From positions 1 through 32,698 of the IMG/VR virus record IMGVR_UViG_3300032607_000145: a DNA stretch of 32,698 bases. One strand, written 5' to 3'. The stretch's first letter is position 1, and each line of letters opens with the position of its first letter. Position numbers and translations under genes: made by a program. This document shows positions 12,474-21,439 of this stretch, one piece after another. The DNA comes from a virus. The notes beneath the pieces are model-generated. The model did not search any database and was not told where the DNA came from. It saw only the letters and a list, made by a program, of their open reading frames with translations.

Positions 12474-13714
12474 TATTCAACCTTACGAGTAACTGGATTG
12501 TATTTTTTAATTGGAGCAGTAGGAGAAGGCAAACGATTTATTTCATAAAATGGTGCTAATTGTGCTGTGTTTGGGTCTTTTTTTAGTACATCTAGTTTAC
12601 GATTGTATTCACCCAAATTAAATTCTGCTGCTCGTTTAGAAGCGTTTGCAAGTTGTTTAATTTCACCAGTGGTTAATGAATCAATATCACCAGAGAAGGC
12701 TCTTTCAGCTAGTGTGCCTTCGGACTCAGTAATAGATCCTTCTCCACGCATAGATTTACGACCTTGCAATGTAAGCTCGGCAAAACCACGAATAGCTTGA
12801 CGAGTATTGGCAATAGTTTCTGCTGTATCTTTTCCTGTAATACCTAAAACTGAGCCAACTTGTGCTAATCGTAATTGCGCACTAGCTGTTGGGCCAGTAA
12901 TAATTTTATTGGTATTTACAGCTTGAATAATACGATCTGAGGCATCAATTTGATTTGCTGCGCCTTGTGCTTGTATTCTTTCATCTTTAAGCATTGGGCC
13001 AATTTGTGCAGCAATACCCTTATCCATTGAAACGCTAACATTGGTAGATGGAGTTCCAGACCTAATAAAATCTGTATAACTGCCTTTAAATCCACCGCCT
13101 TCTGGAGTTTTTGCAAATTCGTATTGTTGAATTTTGTCAGGAATACTAACAGCTTTTGGAGTTGTTAGTTCAATAAACTTAGCTGGATCTGTTTGGCGTA
13201 GATAATCTAATGCTGCTTGATTTGCTATGCCAGAATCTACAGTTGCTCTTGTTGGTAAATTACCACGCAACGCACCAACAGTTTCAGCTTCAGCCATTCC
13301 ACCACCAAACTCAGGTCTAGATAGGAACTCTAGTTGAGATCCTTGTCCTTGAGCCATTGGCATAGCTATTGGCTGTCTTGTAGTCGCACCAGCAATAGCT
13401 TGCTCATATCTTTTACGAGCATCTGCTTTTGTACGATAGTCTTGCATTTGCTGACCAGCAATCATCTGCTTGAGCGTATTATCAAATGAGCCTTGATAAG
13501 CTCCAGAACCAGCTCCTAATGCAGCTCCTAAAGCCTGTCCTGTACTTACTGGCACTCTTTGATTACCAGACATACCAAGCATGGTTACAGCACTAGCTAA
13601 TAATGCTTGTTTAGCAGCGTTAGAGTTAATTGCTTGCATTTGTTCTGGAGATAATATTCCAGACATATCAGGGTATTGTCCGAATACTCCAGGTGCGATA
13701 TCTTCAAGTGCCAT
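12473..13714 (-). CDS. Internal virion protein candidate
   Basis: This 413-residue protein opens with an acidic segment (MALEDIAPGVFGQYPDM), followed by Ala/Met/Gly-rich helices (AKQALLASAVTMLG, QALGAALGAGSGAYQG). The second half is helical and polar, with NVSVSMDKGIAAQIGPML and SMRGEGSITESEG segments. The neighbours are similar low-complexity internal proteins. Its stop and the next gene's start share a base at 12473. It is probably packaged in the head or tail and ejected; I do not recognise a named family. Confidence 0.6.
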   Translation of the reverse strand: MALEDIAPGVFGQYPDMSGILSPEQMQAINSNAAKQALLASAVTMLGMSGNQRVPVSTGQALGAALGAGSGAYQGSFDNTLKQMIAGQQMQDYRTKADARKRYEQAIAGATTRQPIAMPMAQGQGSQLEFLSRPEFGGGMAEAETVGALRGNLPTRATVDSGIANQAALDYLRQTDPAKFIELTTPKAVSIPDKIQQYEFAKTPEGGGFKGSYTDFIRSGTPSTNVSVSMDKGIAAQIGPMLKDERIQAQGAANQIDASDRIIQAVNTNKIITGPTASAQLRLAQVGSVLGITGKDTAETIANTRQAIRGFAELTLQGRKSMRGEGSITESEGTLAERAFSGDIDSLTTGEIKQLANASKRAAEFNLGEYNRKLDVLKKDPNTAQLAPFYEINRLPSPTAPIKKYNPVTRKVE

Positions 13715-13718
13715 TTTC

Positions 13719-15395
13719 TTATCCTAATAATGATGATCTAGTAGATGTTTTTGGTGCTAATAAATTAAGGATTCCAGAGTAATCTACCATTCCTTTTGGA
13801 ACAAACGACCCACCAGCAGCGCCAGGAACTTTTGCTCCACCACCGCCACCGCCTTTACCTAAACCGCCTAAAGCGCCCATACCTAATAAAGTACCAAGAT
13901 TTCCAAAGCCACTTAACCAGCTTTTAGTATCTGGAGTGTAATAGCCACGACCTTCTTGTATATCTTGATTAATATATTGTTGGTCTAATGGAGTATCGGT
14001 ATATAAAGGCATATTAATTCCAGCCTCTCCAGCCTCTCCAATTGTAGTTCCATACTTCATTTCAATAACTTTAGCCCTATCAATCGTTTCATTTCCTGTT
14101 GGGCCATCTATAGTATTCTGCTTCAAATAACTTTCAATTTCTGAGTTTGGCAAAGTAGCAGCTTGAACTGCTGCTGGATCAAAGCCATCATCAATCATTT
14201 GTATTCTTTGCTGTTCTAAAGAAAGATCTGGAAGTTGAGTTACATAATCAGCCATTTCATAATTGCTGACTCGTTTTAAACCATACGCTCTTTCGTACTC
14301 ATTCATTAATTCCATGTTGGCAATTTCTTGGCTCATATCGCCACCAACAACTTGCTGTGGTTTGGTTGCTTGAGTAGGTGCGCTTGGAAAGAAATACTCT
14401 GATCCAGCTCCTAATATTCCACCACTTGCACCACCATATAGAATATTTGTTTTTAAATCACCACCGCCTAGCAATGTATTAATTGCACCACCAGCAGCTC
14501 CTCTACCAGTACCTAATAAACCAGCATTTGCTATTGGATTGGAAACTAAATTTAATCCCTCTGGAAATAATGCAGCTTCGCCACCACCTAAAATACCGCC
14601 TGTAGCACCACCAATCAAAGCACCCCTAAGAGCATCTTGACCAGTTAATGCAGATGTAACACCACCAGTTAAAGCTCCATATCCAGAGCCTTTTAATGCA
14701 GATAAAACTAAAGGATTAGATAATAAACCTACTTCTCCTGTAGATGCCAATACTGGAGCACCAACAGCAGTAGTTCCAGCAGCACCACCAGCAGCACCAG
14801 CACCAATTAAACCAAGAGCACCAGCACCAGTACCAATAGCACCAGCAGCAAGCATTGCTGGAATAACATACTGATTCATTATCTTAGTGAATCCCTTATC
14901 ATCGCCAGCGCTAGGATCTTGCGGGACAGGAATTGGATTACCAGACTGATCTAATACAAATCTACCAGTATTAGGGTCTACAACATATTCACCAGCATTA
15001 GCACCAAATGCGTTTACAACACCAGCATAAGGCGTGTTTCCAAATCCATAACGAATATTCTCAGGATTTACAGCAGCAAGAATTTGCTCTCGACTATATG
15101 GAGCAGCATACCCCATACTTAAATATTCTTCTGGTCTTAAAAAGCTCTCAGCATAATATGTTTGCCCATCACCACCTAGATAAGCGTTCTTTCCAGAGTT
15201 GTAATAAGTGGGATCATCATATACAGGATTATCAATAAACTGAGGAAGGTTTGGATTACCACCACCGCCTTCTCCACCAGTAACCTCTGCAACATAATTA
15301 TTATATGAAGCTACCGCTTCTGGATTAGTAGCAATAGTAACTTCATCAGGTGGCCCTGTCATTTCCCAGTTGTAATCTGCTCCTCCGCTACTCAT
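13719..15395 (-). CDS. Large Gly/Ala-rich internal virion protein
   Basis: The 558 residues have a polar, Tyr/Asn-rich N-terminal third (ending near SGNPIPVPQDPSAGDD), a Gly/Ala-rich hydrophobic core (AGAIGTGAGALGLIGAGAAGGAAG, with repeated GGxxGGILGGG units) and an acidic C-terminal part ending in another Gly run (GALGGLGKGGGGGG). Repeated glycine-zipper-like stretches fit a protein that forms a trans-envelope channel during genome ejection. It starts in ATGA overlap with the acetyltransferase gene. Confidence 0.6.
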   Translation of the reverse strand: MSSGGADYNWEMTGPPDEVTIATNPEAVASYNNYVAEVTGGEGGGGNPNLPQFIDNPVYDDPTYYNSGKNAYLGGDGQTYYAESFLRPEEYLSMGYAAPYSREQILAAVNPENIRYGFGNTPYAGVVNAFGANAGEYVVDPNTGRFVLDQSGNPIPVPQDPSAGDDKGFTKIMNQYVIPAMLAAGAIGTGAGALGLIGAGAAGGAAGTTAVGAPVLASTGEVGLLSNPLVLSALKGSGYGALTGGVTSALTGQDALRGALIGGATGGILGGGEAALFPEGLNLVSNPIANAGLLGTGRGAAGGAINTLLGGGDLKTNILYGGASGGILGAGSEYFFPSAPTQATKPQQVVGGDMSQEIANMELMNEYERAYGLKRVSNYEMADYVTQLPDLSLEQQRIQMIDDGFDPAAVQAATLPNSEIESYLKQNTIDGPTGNETIDRAKVIEMKYGTTIGEAGEAGINMPLYTDTPLDQQYINQDIQEGRGYYTPDTKSWLSGFGNLGTLLGMGALGGLGKGGGGGGAKVPGAAGGSFVPKGMVDYSGILNLLAPKTSTRSSLLG

Positions 15396-15856
15396 AATAT
15401 CCTCTTAGTAAATGATTTTTCAAAAAATTCATAACCTAACTTTTTGAATATGTGGCTGTTATCACTATAAACTTTAGTAGTAAAAATAATCTGATTTGCA
15501 CCATGTTTCTTTAAAACTTTTTCTGTTTCAACAAACAATCTTTTTCCTAAACCTTTACCTCTGTACTCAGGAATTATGTAATACAAATCTTCTTTTGCTA
15601 ACTTGCATGATGGATAGCGTATGTGTTCAGTTATTCCAAAAACACTATACCCAATTAACTTACCATTATCTCTACAAGTTATTACTACTAAAATTCCCAC
15701 TTCTTGCAACTTTACATATTTATCGTAATTTGGTTTAAATTCAAAACCCAATCTTTCTGATACATTTATTTCTGTCATGTGTGGCTTTAACAATAAGCCA
15801 AACTCTACAATAAAGTCTTTAAAATTTTCCTCTTGATAGGTAATGCCATCAAGCAT
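15392..15856 (-). CDS. GNAT-family N-acetyltransferase
   Basis: It transfers an acetyl group from acetyl-CoA to an amine. The 154 residues show the GNAT order: a beta strand pair (ILVVITCRDNGKLIGYSVFGI), LYYIIPEYRGKGLGKRL with the acetyl-CoA-binding RGKGLG loop (99-104), a following helix (FVETEKVLKKHG) and a last strand (FKKLGYEFFEKSFTKRIL). It lies among internal virion genes with ATGA overlaps on both sides. Similar GNAT genes appear in tail regions of other phages. The target could be a virion or host protein. Confidence 0.85.
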   Translation of the reverse strand: MLDGITYQEENFKDFIVEFGLLLKPHMTEINVSERLGFEFKPNYDKYVKLQEVGILVVITCRDNGKLIGYSVFGITEHIRYPSCKLAKEDLYYIIPEYRGKGLGKRLFVETEKVLKKHGANQIIFTTKVYSDNSHIFKKLGYEFFEKSFTKRIL

Positions 15857-16755
15857 TAACTAAATCCACCTAACAGACCACCACCTAAAGCACCTATACC
15901 AGCACCTAAATTTGGAAATCCAAATGCACTACCTATAGATGATCCCAATAGACCACCACCTAATGCGCCACCAATTGCACCGACTGTTGGATTGCTAGAC
16001 ATATTCTGGCTAGTAGATCCATAACTTGCAGTAGGAGAACCATAAACAGATGACAGATAGCCTGATAACTGTTGGTATGGTAATTGTTGACCAAATGAGT
16101 AACGCTGCATAGCCTCTGATAATGGCTGTGCTGCAATAGCTTCTCTTTGTGCGCCAATCTGAGCTAATTGCTGAGAAGGCAGATATTGTTGTCCGTAAAT
16201 GCCTGGAGCAGCTTGAGCTATGTTAGTTAAACCCATCATAGCTTGTTGCTGTCTTGCTCTTTCTTGATCGTATTGTGTGCCTACGATATTAGCTGAAACA
16301 TCACCTAAAGCACGACCATATTGTTCTGTAGCTTGACCTAATGCGTTTTGCATAGCGCCAGAGCCATAGCGACCAGACTTAGAATAAAGACTAGCAATGC
16401 CTGGCAATACTTGATCGCTGTATTGCTGCATTAATGGCCTAGTAGCAGCAGTAATCATCTGTTGCTGATAAGGGTTTCCTTGTAAGAATCCACCAGCAGC
16501 AGTATTGGCTAAACCACCATAAGACTGCATATAAGCATTTTGACCAACTTGTAATGCTGGATTTTGCTGTTGTGCAATTCTTTGCTGTTCATCTAGCGCA
16601 GTCATTGTTTCCTGAGAAGGACTTACATAAGTCTGCCCTGGATACATTGATGGCTGTTCACCGCCCAAGAATAGAGTTTTTGCTCGCTCTAGACCAGTTG
16701 TGATATAGGGCAATATGCCTGGATCAATTGACGATGTTGTGCTTACTGTTGCCAT
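15856..16755 (-). CDS. Internal virion protein with glycine-zipper tail
   Basis: The 299 residues are Gln/Ala/Tyr-rich and helical, with an N-terminal ILPYITTGLERAKTLF segment, then repeated Gln-Gln patches (QQRIAQQQNP, YDQERARQQQAMM) and a C-terminal glycine zipper (GAIGGALGGGLLGSSIGSAFG, then GALGGGLLGGFS). Such zippers insert in membranes. As with the neighbouring genes, this suggests an ejected protein that builds part of the DNA conduit. Confidence 0.6.
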   Translation of the reverse strand: MATVSTTSSIDPGILPYITTGLERAKTLFLGGEQPSMYPGQTYVSPSQETMTALDEQQRIAQQQNPALQVGQNAYMQSYGGLANTAAGGFLQGNPYQQQMITAATRPLMQQYSDQVLPGIASLYSKSGRYGSGAMQNALGQATEQYGRALGDVSANIVGTQYDQERARQQQAMMGLTNIAQAAPGIYGQQYLPSQQLAQIGAQREAIAAQPLSEAMQRYSFGQQLPYQQLSGYLSSVYGSPTASYGSTSQNMSSNPTVGAIGGALGGGLLGSSIGSAFGFPNLGAGIGALGGGLLGGFS

Positions 16756-16764
16756 GATTTTTCC

Positions 16765-17070
16765 TTATCCTACTACTATGTATTGAAAATTTAGGTCTGT
16801 ATGACCAGTATTTCTATGGGTAATTGTTGCCGAACCATTTGTTTGTGCAGAAATATACAAATGTGCCATTTCTGATGCTCCATGACTTGATAATGGAGTA
16901 AATAAGATTACAGAATCTATACCAATTCGTGCATCTGTTAATGTTGTAGTTGTTGTAGATTGAGCTAATGTTACATAACCAGTATTATTGGTTTTGCCAT
17001 CCATAATATTATTAACGACTTCAGCGACTGCTCGCTGATCTCCACCAAACGGAGGTAATCGTCTAAACAT
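16765..17070 (-). CDS. Small neck or virion protein
   Basis: The 101-residue protein starts FRRLPPFGGDQRAVAEVVNNIMDGKTNNTG, then a Thr-rich beta section (STTTTTLTDARIGIDSVILF) and a final HRNTGHTDLNFQYIVVG. This layout recurs in phages next to the stopper gene and is normally counted as a structural protein. It shares one base with the start of the gp10-like gene at 17070. Exact position in the virion unknown. Confidence 0.65.
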   Translation of the reverse strand: MFRRLPPFGGDQRAVAEVVNNIMDGKTNNTGYVTLAQSTTTTTLTDARIGIDSVILFTPLSSHGASEMAHLYISAQTNGSATITHRNTGHTDLNFQYIVVG

Positions 17071-18512
17071 TATCTAGTTCCTAAACCATTAAGCTCTATG
17101 TCCATTCCAATCGCAGTAGACCACGATCCTGTAGGTGATAATTGTAAACGATGATAGCGACCTACGCTACGAATACTTACACGATTTTCTGCATCAGAAG
17201 ATGCTGCCGTTCCATAAGTAACAGTTTCATTTAATAACCTACGAGTTGCTACTGCCACATTAGCAGAACCATTATCTACAAGTGGTTTAACCATAGTAAT
17301 AGCAGATGTAGAACCTGGCACTTCAATATCACCAGTTTCTAAAAAGGCCGTTGCATTAGCTCCAGTAAAGGTAACAATCTTTGTACCATTTACGCCAGCT
17401 AACTGTAATCTACCACCTAACCATAGACGGCTATCAAAGCTAGTCATAATGGTGTCTAGAGTTCCGTAGGCATCCATACCTTCTAGCGTTACTGCTGGTG
17501 TAGAAGTTGTTGCAATGCGATCTGCTGTTGTAGTTCCACTAGACCATTTTTGAGTTTGGAAATTGTAGATAATTAACTTATCTACAGTTGCCGAGCCTAA
17601 AGAAGCATAAGCCCAAATAATGAGCTTCTTTGCTGGGTCTACAGCAGCAGACATTAAATAAATAGTGCCTTGATCTACATTGTTAAAAAAGAAACGATTT
17701 ACTTTCTCGTTTCCAATTGGCAATATAGTCTGTCCATCACAGGCATAGAATCCATCATCACCTAAGAAGAATGTCATTCCAGCATACTGTATTACAGAAT
17801 TTGCCTCATAACAGCCTAAGTTGCGAGTAATGTTATCAAACTGGAATACTAATGGGCTACCGACATAAGACATACGATAGATAGAACGATCCATTAGGAT
17901 TAGTCCAAATTCACCACCAGTAATGCCAACTACTGATCCACCATCAGGAATTTCTTGAAAGTCTGCCTGAGTTGTTGCACTTGTAGTCCAGCTAGATTCA
18001 TCGTTCAATGCTGACCATTGAACCCGATTAGGATTGCTTGGCTGAATATTTCCAGATACTACAAAATCACGCACAATCGTTACAAATCTTGCAGTAGGAG
18101 CATCGGCAGCCAAATCAGCAAATAAAGATGCTGAATTAATATTAAATCCTTGTAACTTGTCAAATCCATTAGCAGCAACTACTATGTTGCCAAATTGGGT
18201 AAAACGCCATCTTTGGTCTGTAGGAGTTGTATAGTTTCCAGACTTAGACACATTGTCTAACGACAAGTCTGCTGAATCTAATTTAAATAACTTTGTAGCT
18301 CCACCAGCAAACAGGATAGTACCACCAACAGTAGTACGACCAGCCACTACATTAGTAAGATCTTCAGATGCAGCAGCAGAGTAATCTACTGCAGTAGGTA
18401 CTGCACCATAACCATTTGCTTGAGGAAATACATTTTCAGCTCTTTGTAGGCCATTTGTAAGACCTGGCTGGTCAGGAGTCCATTCTCCAAAAGCAATTCT
18501 ACTTAGTGCCAT
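17070..18512 (-). CDS. P22 gp10-like tail hub / DNA stabilisation protein
   Basis: The 480 residues start MALSRIAFGEWTPDQPGL and contain NGYGAVPTAVDYSA, FTQFGNIVVAANGFD, FVTIVRDFVVSG, NRVQWSALND and a C-terminal beta-rich region. This order matches the packaged-DNA stabilisation or tail-hub proteins of P22-like and other podoviruses (gp10-type), which plug the portal below the adaptor. The adaptor is encoded four genes away. The stop and start overlap with the neighbours. Good family match by pattern. Confidence 0.75.
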   Translation of the reverse strand: MALSRIAFGEWTPDQPGLTNGLQRAENVFPQANGYGAVPTAVDYSAAASEDLTNVVAGRTTVGGTILFAGGATKLFKLDSADLSLDNVSKSGNYTTPTDQRWRFTQFGNIVVAANGFDKLQGFNINSASLFADLAADAPTARFVTIVRDFVVSGNIQPSNPNRVQWSALNDESSWTTSATTQADFQEIPDGGSVVGITGGEFGLILMDRSIYRMSYVGSPLVFQFDNITRNLGCYEANSVIQYAGMTFFLGDDGFYACDGQTILPIGNEKVNRFFFNNVDQGTIYLMSAAVDPAKKLIIWAYASLGSATVDKLIIYNFQTQKWSSGTTTADRIATTSTPAVTLEGMDAYGTLDTIMTSFDSRLWLGGRLQLAGVNGTKIVTFTGANATAFLETGDIEVPGSTSAITMVKPLVDNGSANVAVATRRLLNETVTYGTAASSDAENRVSIRSVGRYHRLQLSPTGSWSTAIGMDIELNGLGTR

Positions 18513-19456
18513 GTTTCGCTTCCAATATTATTATTTGTCCAAGTACCAGTAGATGTTGTAACTGGAGTCCATCCTTCTGATCCGCTAGTTACTAATGTCC
18601 ATGTATCTGTGCTTGGTGTAACGCCAGTCCAAGACTCTGATCCAGCAGTTTCATTTGTCCAATTATCACCTAATCGGTTGCCAGCGCATACTACAAAAGC
18701 CGTACCATTTATCGTACCATTGCCAGCATAGATAGCTCTAGCTTCTGCATCTACATAAGCCTCACAAACTACTGAGCCTTCTCCAGCATACTCAACGCCT
18801 CCGTTAGCACTTACTAACGCAGTTCCGTTTATTAATGCTTCGGCTGTTCTTTCTCTGATGGCATCTGCACTAACTGCTCCACTTGCCTCAATTGCACCGA
18901 CAGAAGTGCGTATCCGTATGCCAGTTGATTCTGCATCCGCTTGACAAGTGATAGTGCCTGTTCCTGATAATACTGAGATTGCTGCTGCAATAACGCTTGC
19001 TGATCCATTTATTTGTCCTTCGCCTACTGCTACCCTAGCTCCAGCAGCTACTACGCTTGCAGAGCCATCTATTGATGCTGATGATGTTCTGATTGCAAAA
19101 GCATCAGATTCTACTTGAGCATTGCCAGTAATGGCTGCTTCTGCCATTGCTACTCTGATGCCTTCGGCAACGATAGTTGCATTTCCAACAACATCTGCCA
19201 CACCAGTTCTTGTACGAGATCCGTCAGCAACTACATCTGCACTTGCAGTAATAGTAGCGCCTGGGAACTTAACGCATAAAGTAAGCCATACTGGATCGTC
19301 AAACGATATATTAAGCTGATCTAGATTCCCTAAAGAATCCATATCCTCTAATCGCCAATTACCACATACTTGGTCTACTTCCCAATCATGGTCAAACGAA
19401 TATGGTACTTGCTCTAAAGTCCCGAACTGATCTAACTGTTCGAGTGTTAAAGCCAT
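18503..19456 (-). CDS. Structural protein with two families of tandem repeats
   Basis: The 317 residues have a 60-residue N-terminal domain, then ten consecutive repeats of exactly 20 residues (for example SSASIDGSASVVAAGARVAV, GEGQINGSASVIAAAISVLS), then five repeats of exactly 10 residues starting WT (WTNETAGSES, WTGVTPSTDT, WTLVTSGSEG, WTPVTTSTGT, WTNNNIGSET). The 20-residue units look like turns of a beta-helix or beta-solenoid. A fibre- or whisker-like role in the neck or tail is likely. The gene overlaps the stopper gene by 10 nt. Confidence 0.7.
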   Translation of the reverse strand: MALTLEQLDQFGTLEQVPYSFDHDWEVDQVCGNWRLEDMDSLGNLDQLNISFDDPVWLTLCVKFPGATITASADVVADGSRTRTGVADVVGNATIVAEGIRVAMAEAAITGNAQVESDAFAIRTSSASIDGSASVVAAGARVAVGEGQINGSASVIAAAISVLSGTGTITCQADAESTGIRIRTSVGAIEASGAVSADAIRERTAEALINGTALVSANGGVEYAGEGSVVCEAYVDAEARAIYAGNGTINGTAFVVCAGNRLGDNWTNETAGSESWTGVTPSTDTWTLVTSGSEGWTPVTTSTGTWTNNNIGSETWH

Positions 19457-19842
19457 TATGCCAATGTAACTGTTAGGCTACCTGATGCAATCTTGAAAAT
19501 ATCGCCAGAATCAATCGTCTTTGATGTTGTCAAAGGTGTGTGATATAGCATATTGCCTGTAGTTAAAGCATCCCAAATACCAATATGGGTAATTAATCCC
19601 CATGATGCAGTACATTGGTCAAAGGTTACATCGGCAGAAGTTGCAGATACACCATTAGAAGGAGCTGCGAAAGTAGCTGATTTACGAGCATAAGATCCAC
19701 CACTAACTTCTGTGCCTGTACCAGCATCAGTAGGATCGGCAGTATGCAAGCTAACATAAATTGTAGCTACAGATGTGTATGATGTGTTTCTCAAAGTTGC
19801 GTTGATTAACGCATTTTCGAGGTAGTTTGACATTTCAGCCAT
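19456..19842 (-). CDS. Neck or tail-associated virion protein
   Basis: The 128 residues include NYLENALINATLRNTSYTS, VYVSLHTADPTDAGTGTEVSGGSYARKS-like sequence (here IYVSLHTADP and EVSGGSYARK) and a C-terminal HIGIWDALTTGNMLYHTPL. This pattern is very common in phages as a small protein encoded near tail fibre or neck genes. It is all-beta in appearance. Its stop shares a base with the following gene's start. Confidence 0.7.
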   Translation of the reverse strand: MAEMSNYLENALINATLRNTSYTSVATIYVSLHTADPTDAGTGTEVSGGSYARKSATFAAPSNGVSATSADVTFDQCTASWGLITHIGIWDALTTGNMLYHTPLTTSKTIDSGDIFKIASGSLTVTLA

Positions 19843-19851
19843 TTTGATTCC

Positions 19852-20472
19852 TTATCTAGAAGTAACACGCATTGTTAATGGAACACCTGAGTATTCCGAA
19901 TTTTGATCTGAATTAGTAATGTTTAAAACAGCTCTATTATAAAAGTCTGACCAAGTTGCTACTCTGGCATCGTTAATAAGGTATGGCTCTGCTTCTAATA
20001 ATGAAGCATATAACAGCAGATCAGGAAAGTTAGCCAAAAATACATTAGAACTAACGCTATCAGACATAGGGGTTGGTTTAGCAAAATAAAGCATTTCCAA
20101 TACATAAGCCGTATCTGGGATTGGTGCAAACTCAAACTCATCACCTAATACTGTATAAAATACTGGCAGTCCAGACTCATCAGCTCTAGCATCACGCATA
20201 AATGCGCTAGGAGATAGATAAGTAACAGGCATACGAGGAGAGCCTTGAGTGTAGATATTACGCATCTCTAGGAAATCTGCTGGTAACGCTACTTTGCTAT
20301 CACCAGCCGTCATTGTAGAAGTGGCAGATTCTAACATTTTACGAGTACGCAAATCCCTAGATAAGCGCAGCTCTGCCAATGTAACAAATGTAGGAATCTT
20401 GCTAGTTAGGTCTGTACGGCCTAAATAATCAGCAATCTCCGCTTTTAAATTGGTATAGCTAGTGAATGACAT
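19852..20472 (-). CDS. Head-tail adaptor protein (phage adaptor family)
   Basis: This 206-residue protein starts with FTSYTNLKAEIADYLGRTDL and FVTLAELRLSRDLRTRKM, then VALPADFLEMRNIY, a beta section with EFAPIP and YVLEMLYFAKP, and a helical end (PDLLLYASLLEAEPYLIND). This order is that of podovirus adaptor or tail-tubular-A-like proteins, which bind the portal ring and hold the stopper. It lies close to the stopper gene, as expected. Confidence 0.75.
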   Translation of the reverse strand: MSFTSYTNLKAEIADYLGRTDLTSKIPTFVTLAELRLSRDLRTRKMLESATSTMTAGDSKVALPADFLEMRNIYTQGSPRMPVTYLSPSAFMRDARADESGLPVFYTVLGDEFEFAPIPDTAYVLEMLYFAKPTPMSDSVSSNVFLANFPDLLLYASLLEAEPYLINDARVATWSDFYNRAVLNITNSDQNSEYSGVPLTMRVTSR

Positions 20473-20480
20473 AATCGCCT

Positions 20481-21113
20481 TTAATCTTTACTGATGTTTT
20501 CCCAGCTATAAACATAGCTACCAATGTGCTTAATGCCTATAGATAGTTCGTGATCTACCCAAGTATCTATGCCAGCATCTTTAGCTTTGATACAGAAATA
20601 GATGTCCTCGCCTAAAATCTTCTCATTTTGCAATTGCTCAAAGTAGAAGTAAGGCCGTTCAATCTTCTTAAATACTGATGTCTTAATTAAGACTACGCCA
20701 CATCCAATGCCGTCTACCTTACTAATGCCATTGAGCTTATTAGAATAAACAGGAAGCCAGGTTATAGAACCATCTTCGTTAATCGTAATATTCTTAGCTG
20801 TAGGAATTACAGGCTCAGAACGAGTTGTAGCGTTTACCCCAATAATATCTTTGTTATGCGACATTAGGATCTTTAAGGTATCTTTTGGAAACCTCATGTC
20901 AGCATCTATGAACAATACATAGTCTGCCTTATTCTCTATTGCCGTTTTAACTAAACTATTGCGCTGGTCAAATATAAGCGTTCCAGCAGCCGTAAAGATG
21001 TCTAGATCGTGTTTAGAAGTCTTAATGGTGTAACCCACAAGCGCTGCTAAATCAAACGCTGTAGCCACCTCCATTTGACCCCTAGCTGGTATACAGATAG
21101 CAATTCTGCTCAT
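20481..21113 (-). CDS. Family 2-like glycosyltransferase
   Basis: The 210 residues show a GT-A fold: IAICIPARGQM at the start, LVGYTIKTSKHDLDIFTA, FDQRNSLVKTAIENKADYVLFIDADMRFP with the metal-binding DAD (70-72), VNATTRSEPVIPTAK, and GIGCGVVLIKTSVFKKI and EDIYFCIKAKDAG later. These are the features of GT2-like enzymes seen in phages with large genomes and in capsule loci. It lies in the late block between the adaptor gene and a small conserved gene. It could modify the virion or the host surface. Confidence 0.8.
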   Translation of the reverse strand: MSRIAICIPARGQMEVATAFDLAALVGYTIKTSKHDLDIFTAAGTLIFDQRNSLVKTAIENKADYVLFIDADMRFPKDTLKILMSHNKDIIGVNATTRSEPVIPTAKNITINEDGSITWLPVYSNKLNGISKVDGIGCGVVLIKTSVFKKIERPYFYFEQLQNEKILGEDIYFCIKAKDAGIDTWVDHELSIGIKHIGSYVYSWENISKD

Positions 21114-21439
21114 ACCTTACCGCCACGAGTACGAAATACGCTGTTATCAGGATCATTTAGCCATTTCTTCATTGCCTTTTGATCCATGATGTAATACCCA
21201 CGCATAATGCCTAAAACATTGAGTTCATTAATGATCTCTGTAGGCAAGGATGCAATCTTGTTCTTTCTGTCAATGGGATTATCACCCCATCCAGTAGTTC
21301 CACTATTCTCGTTAAACTGAGCCTTTGTATGCTCAATAAAGTCTGTTAGATCGGTAGAGTGCTTAATAATTAAGCCACCAGATCCATCATCGTATGCCGT
21401 TCTTACAACGCCATTCTCTACATCAATAATCTTTTTCAA
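21110..21439 (-). CDS. Conserved small structural-block protein
   Basis: The 109 residues begin KKIIDVENGVVRTAYDDGSGG and end NVLGIMRGYYIMDQKAMKKWLNDPDNSVFRTRGGKV. Both ends match a small protein common in podoviruses between capsid and neck genes, here from memory. It is framed by two glycosyltransferases, each with ATGA overlap. It may be a head-completion protein or have a regulatory role. Function not established. Confidence 0.6.
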   Translation of the reverse strand: MKKIIDVENGVVRTAYDDGSGGLIIKHSTDLTDFIEHTKAQFNENSGTTGWGDNPIDRKNKIASLPTEIINELNVLGIMRGYYIMDQKAMKKWLNDPDNSVFRTRGGKV

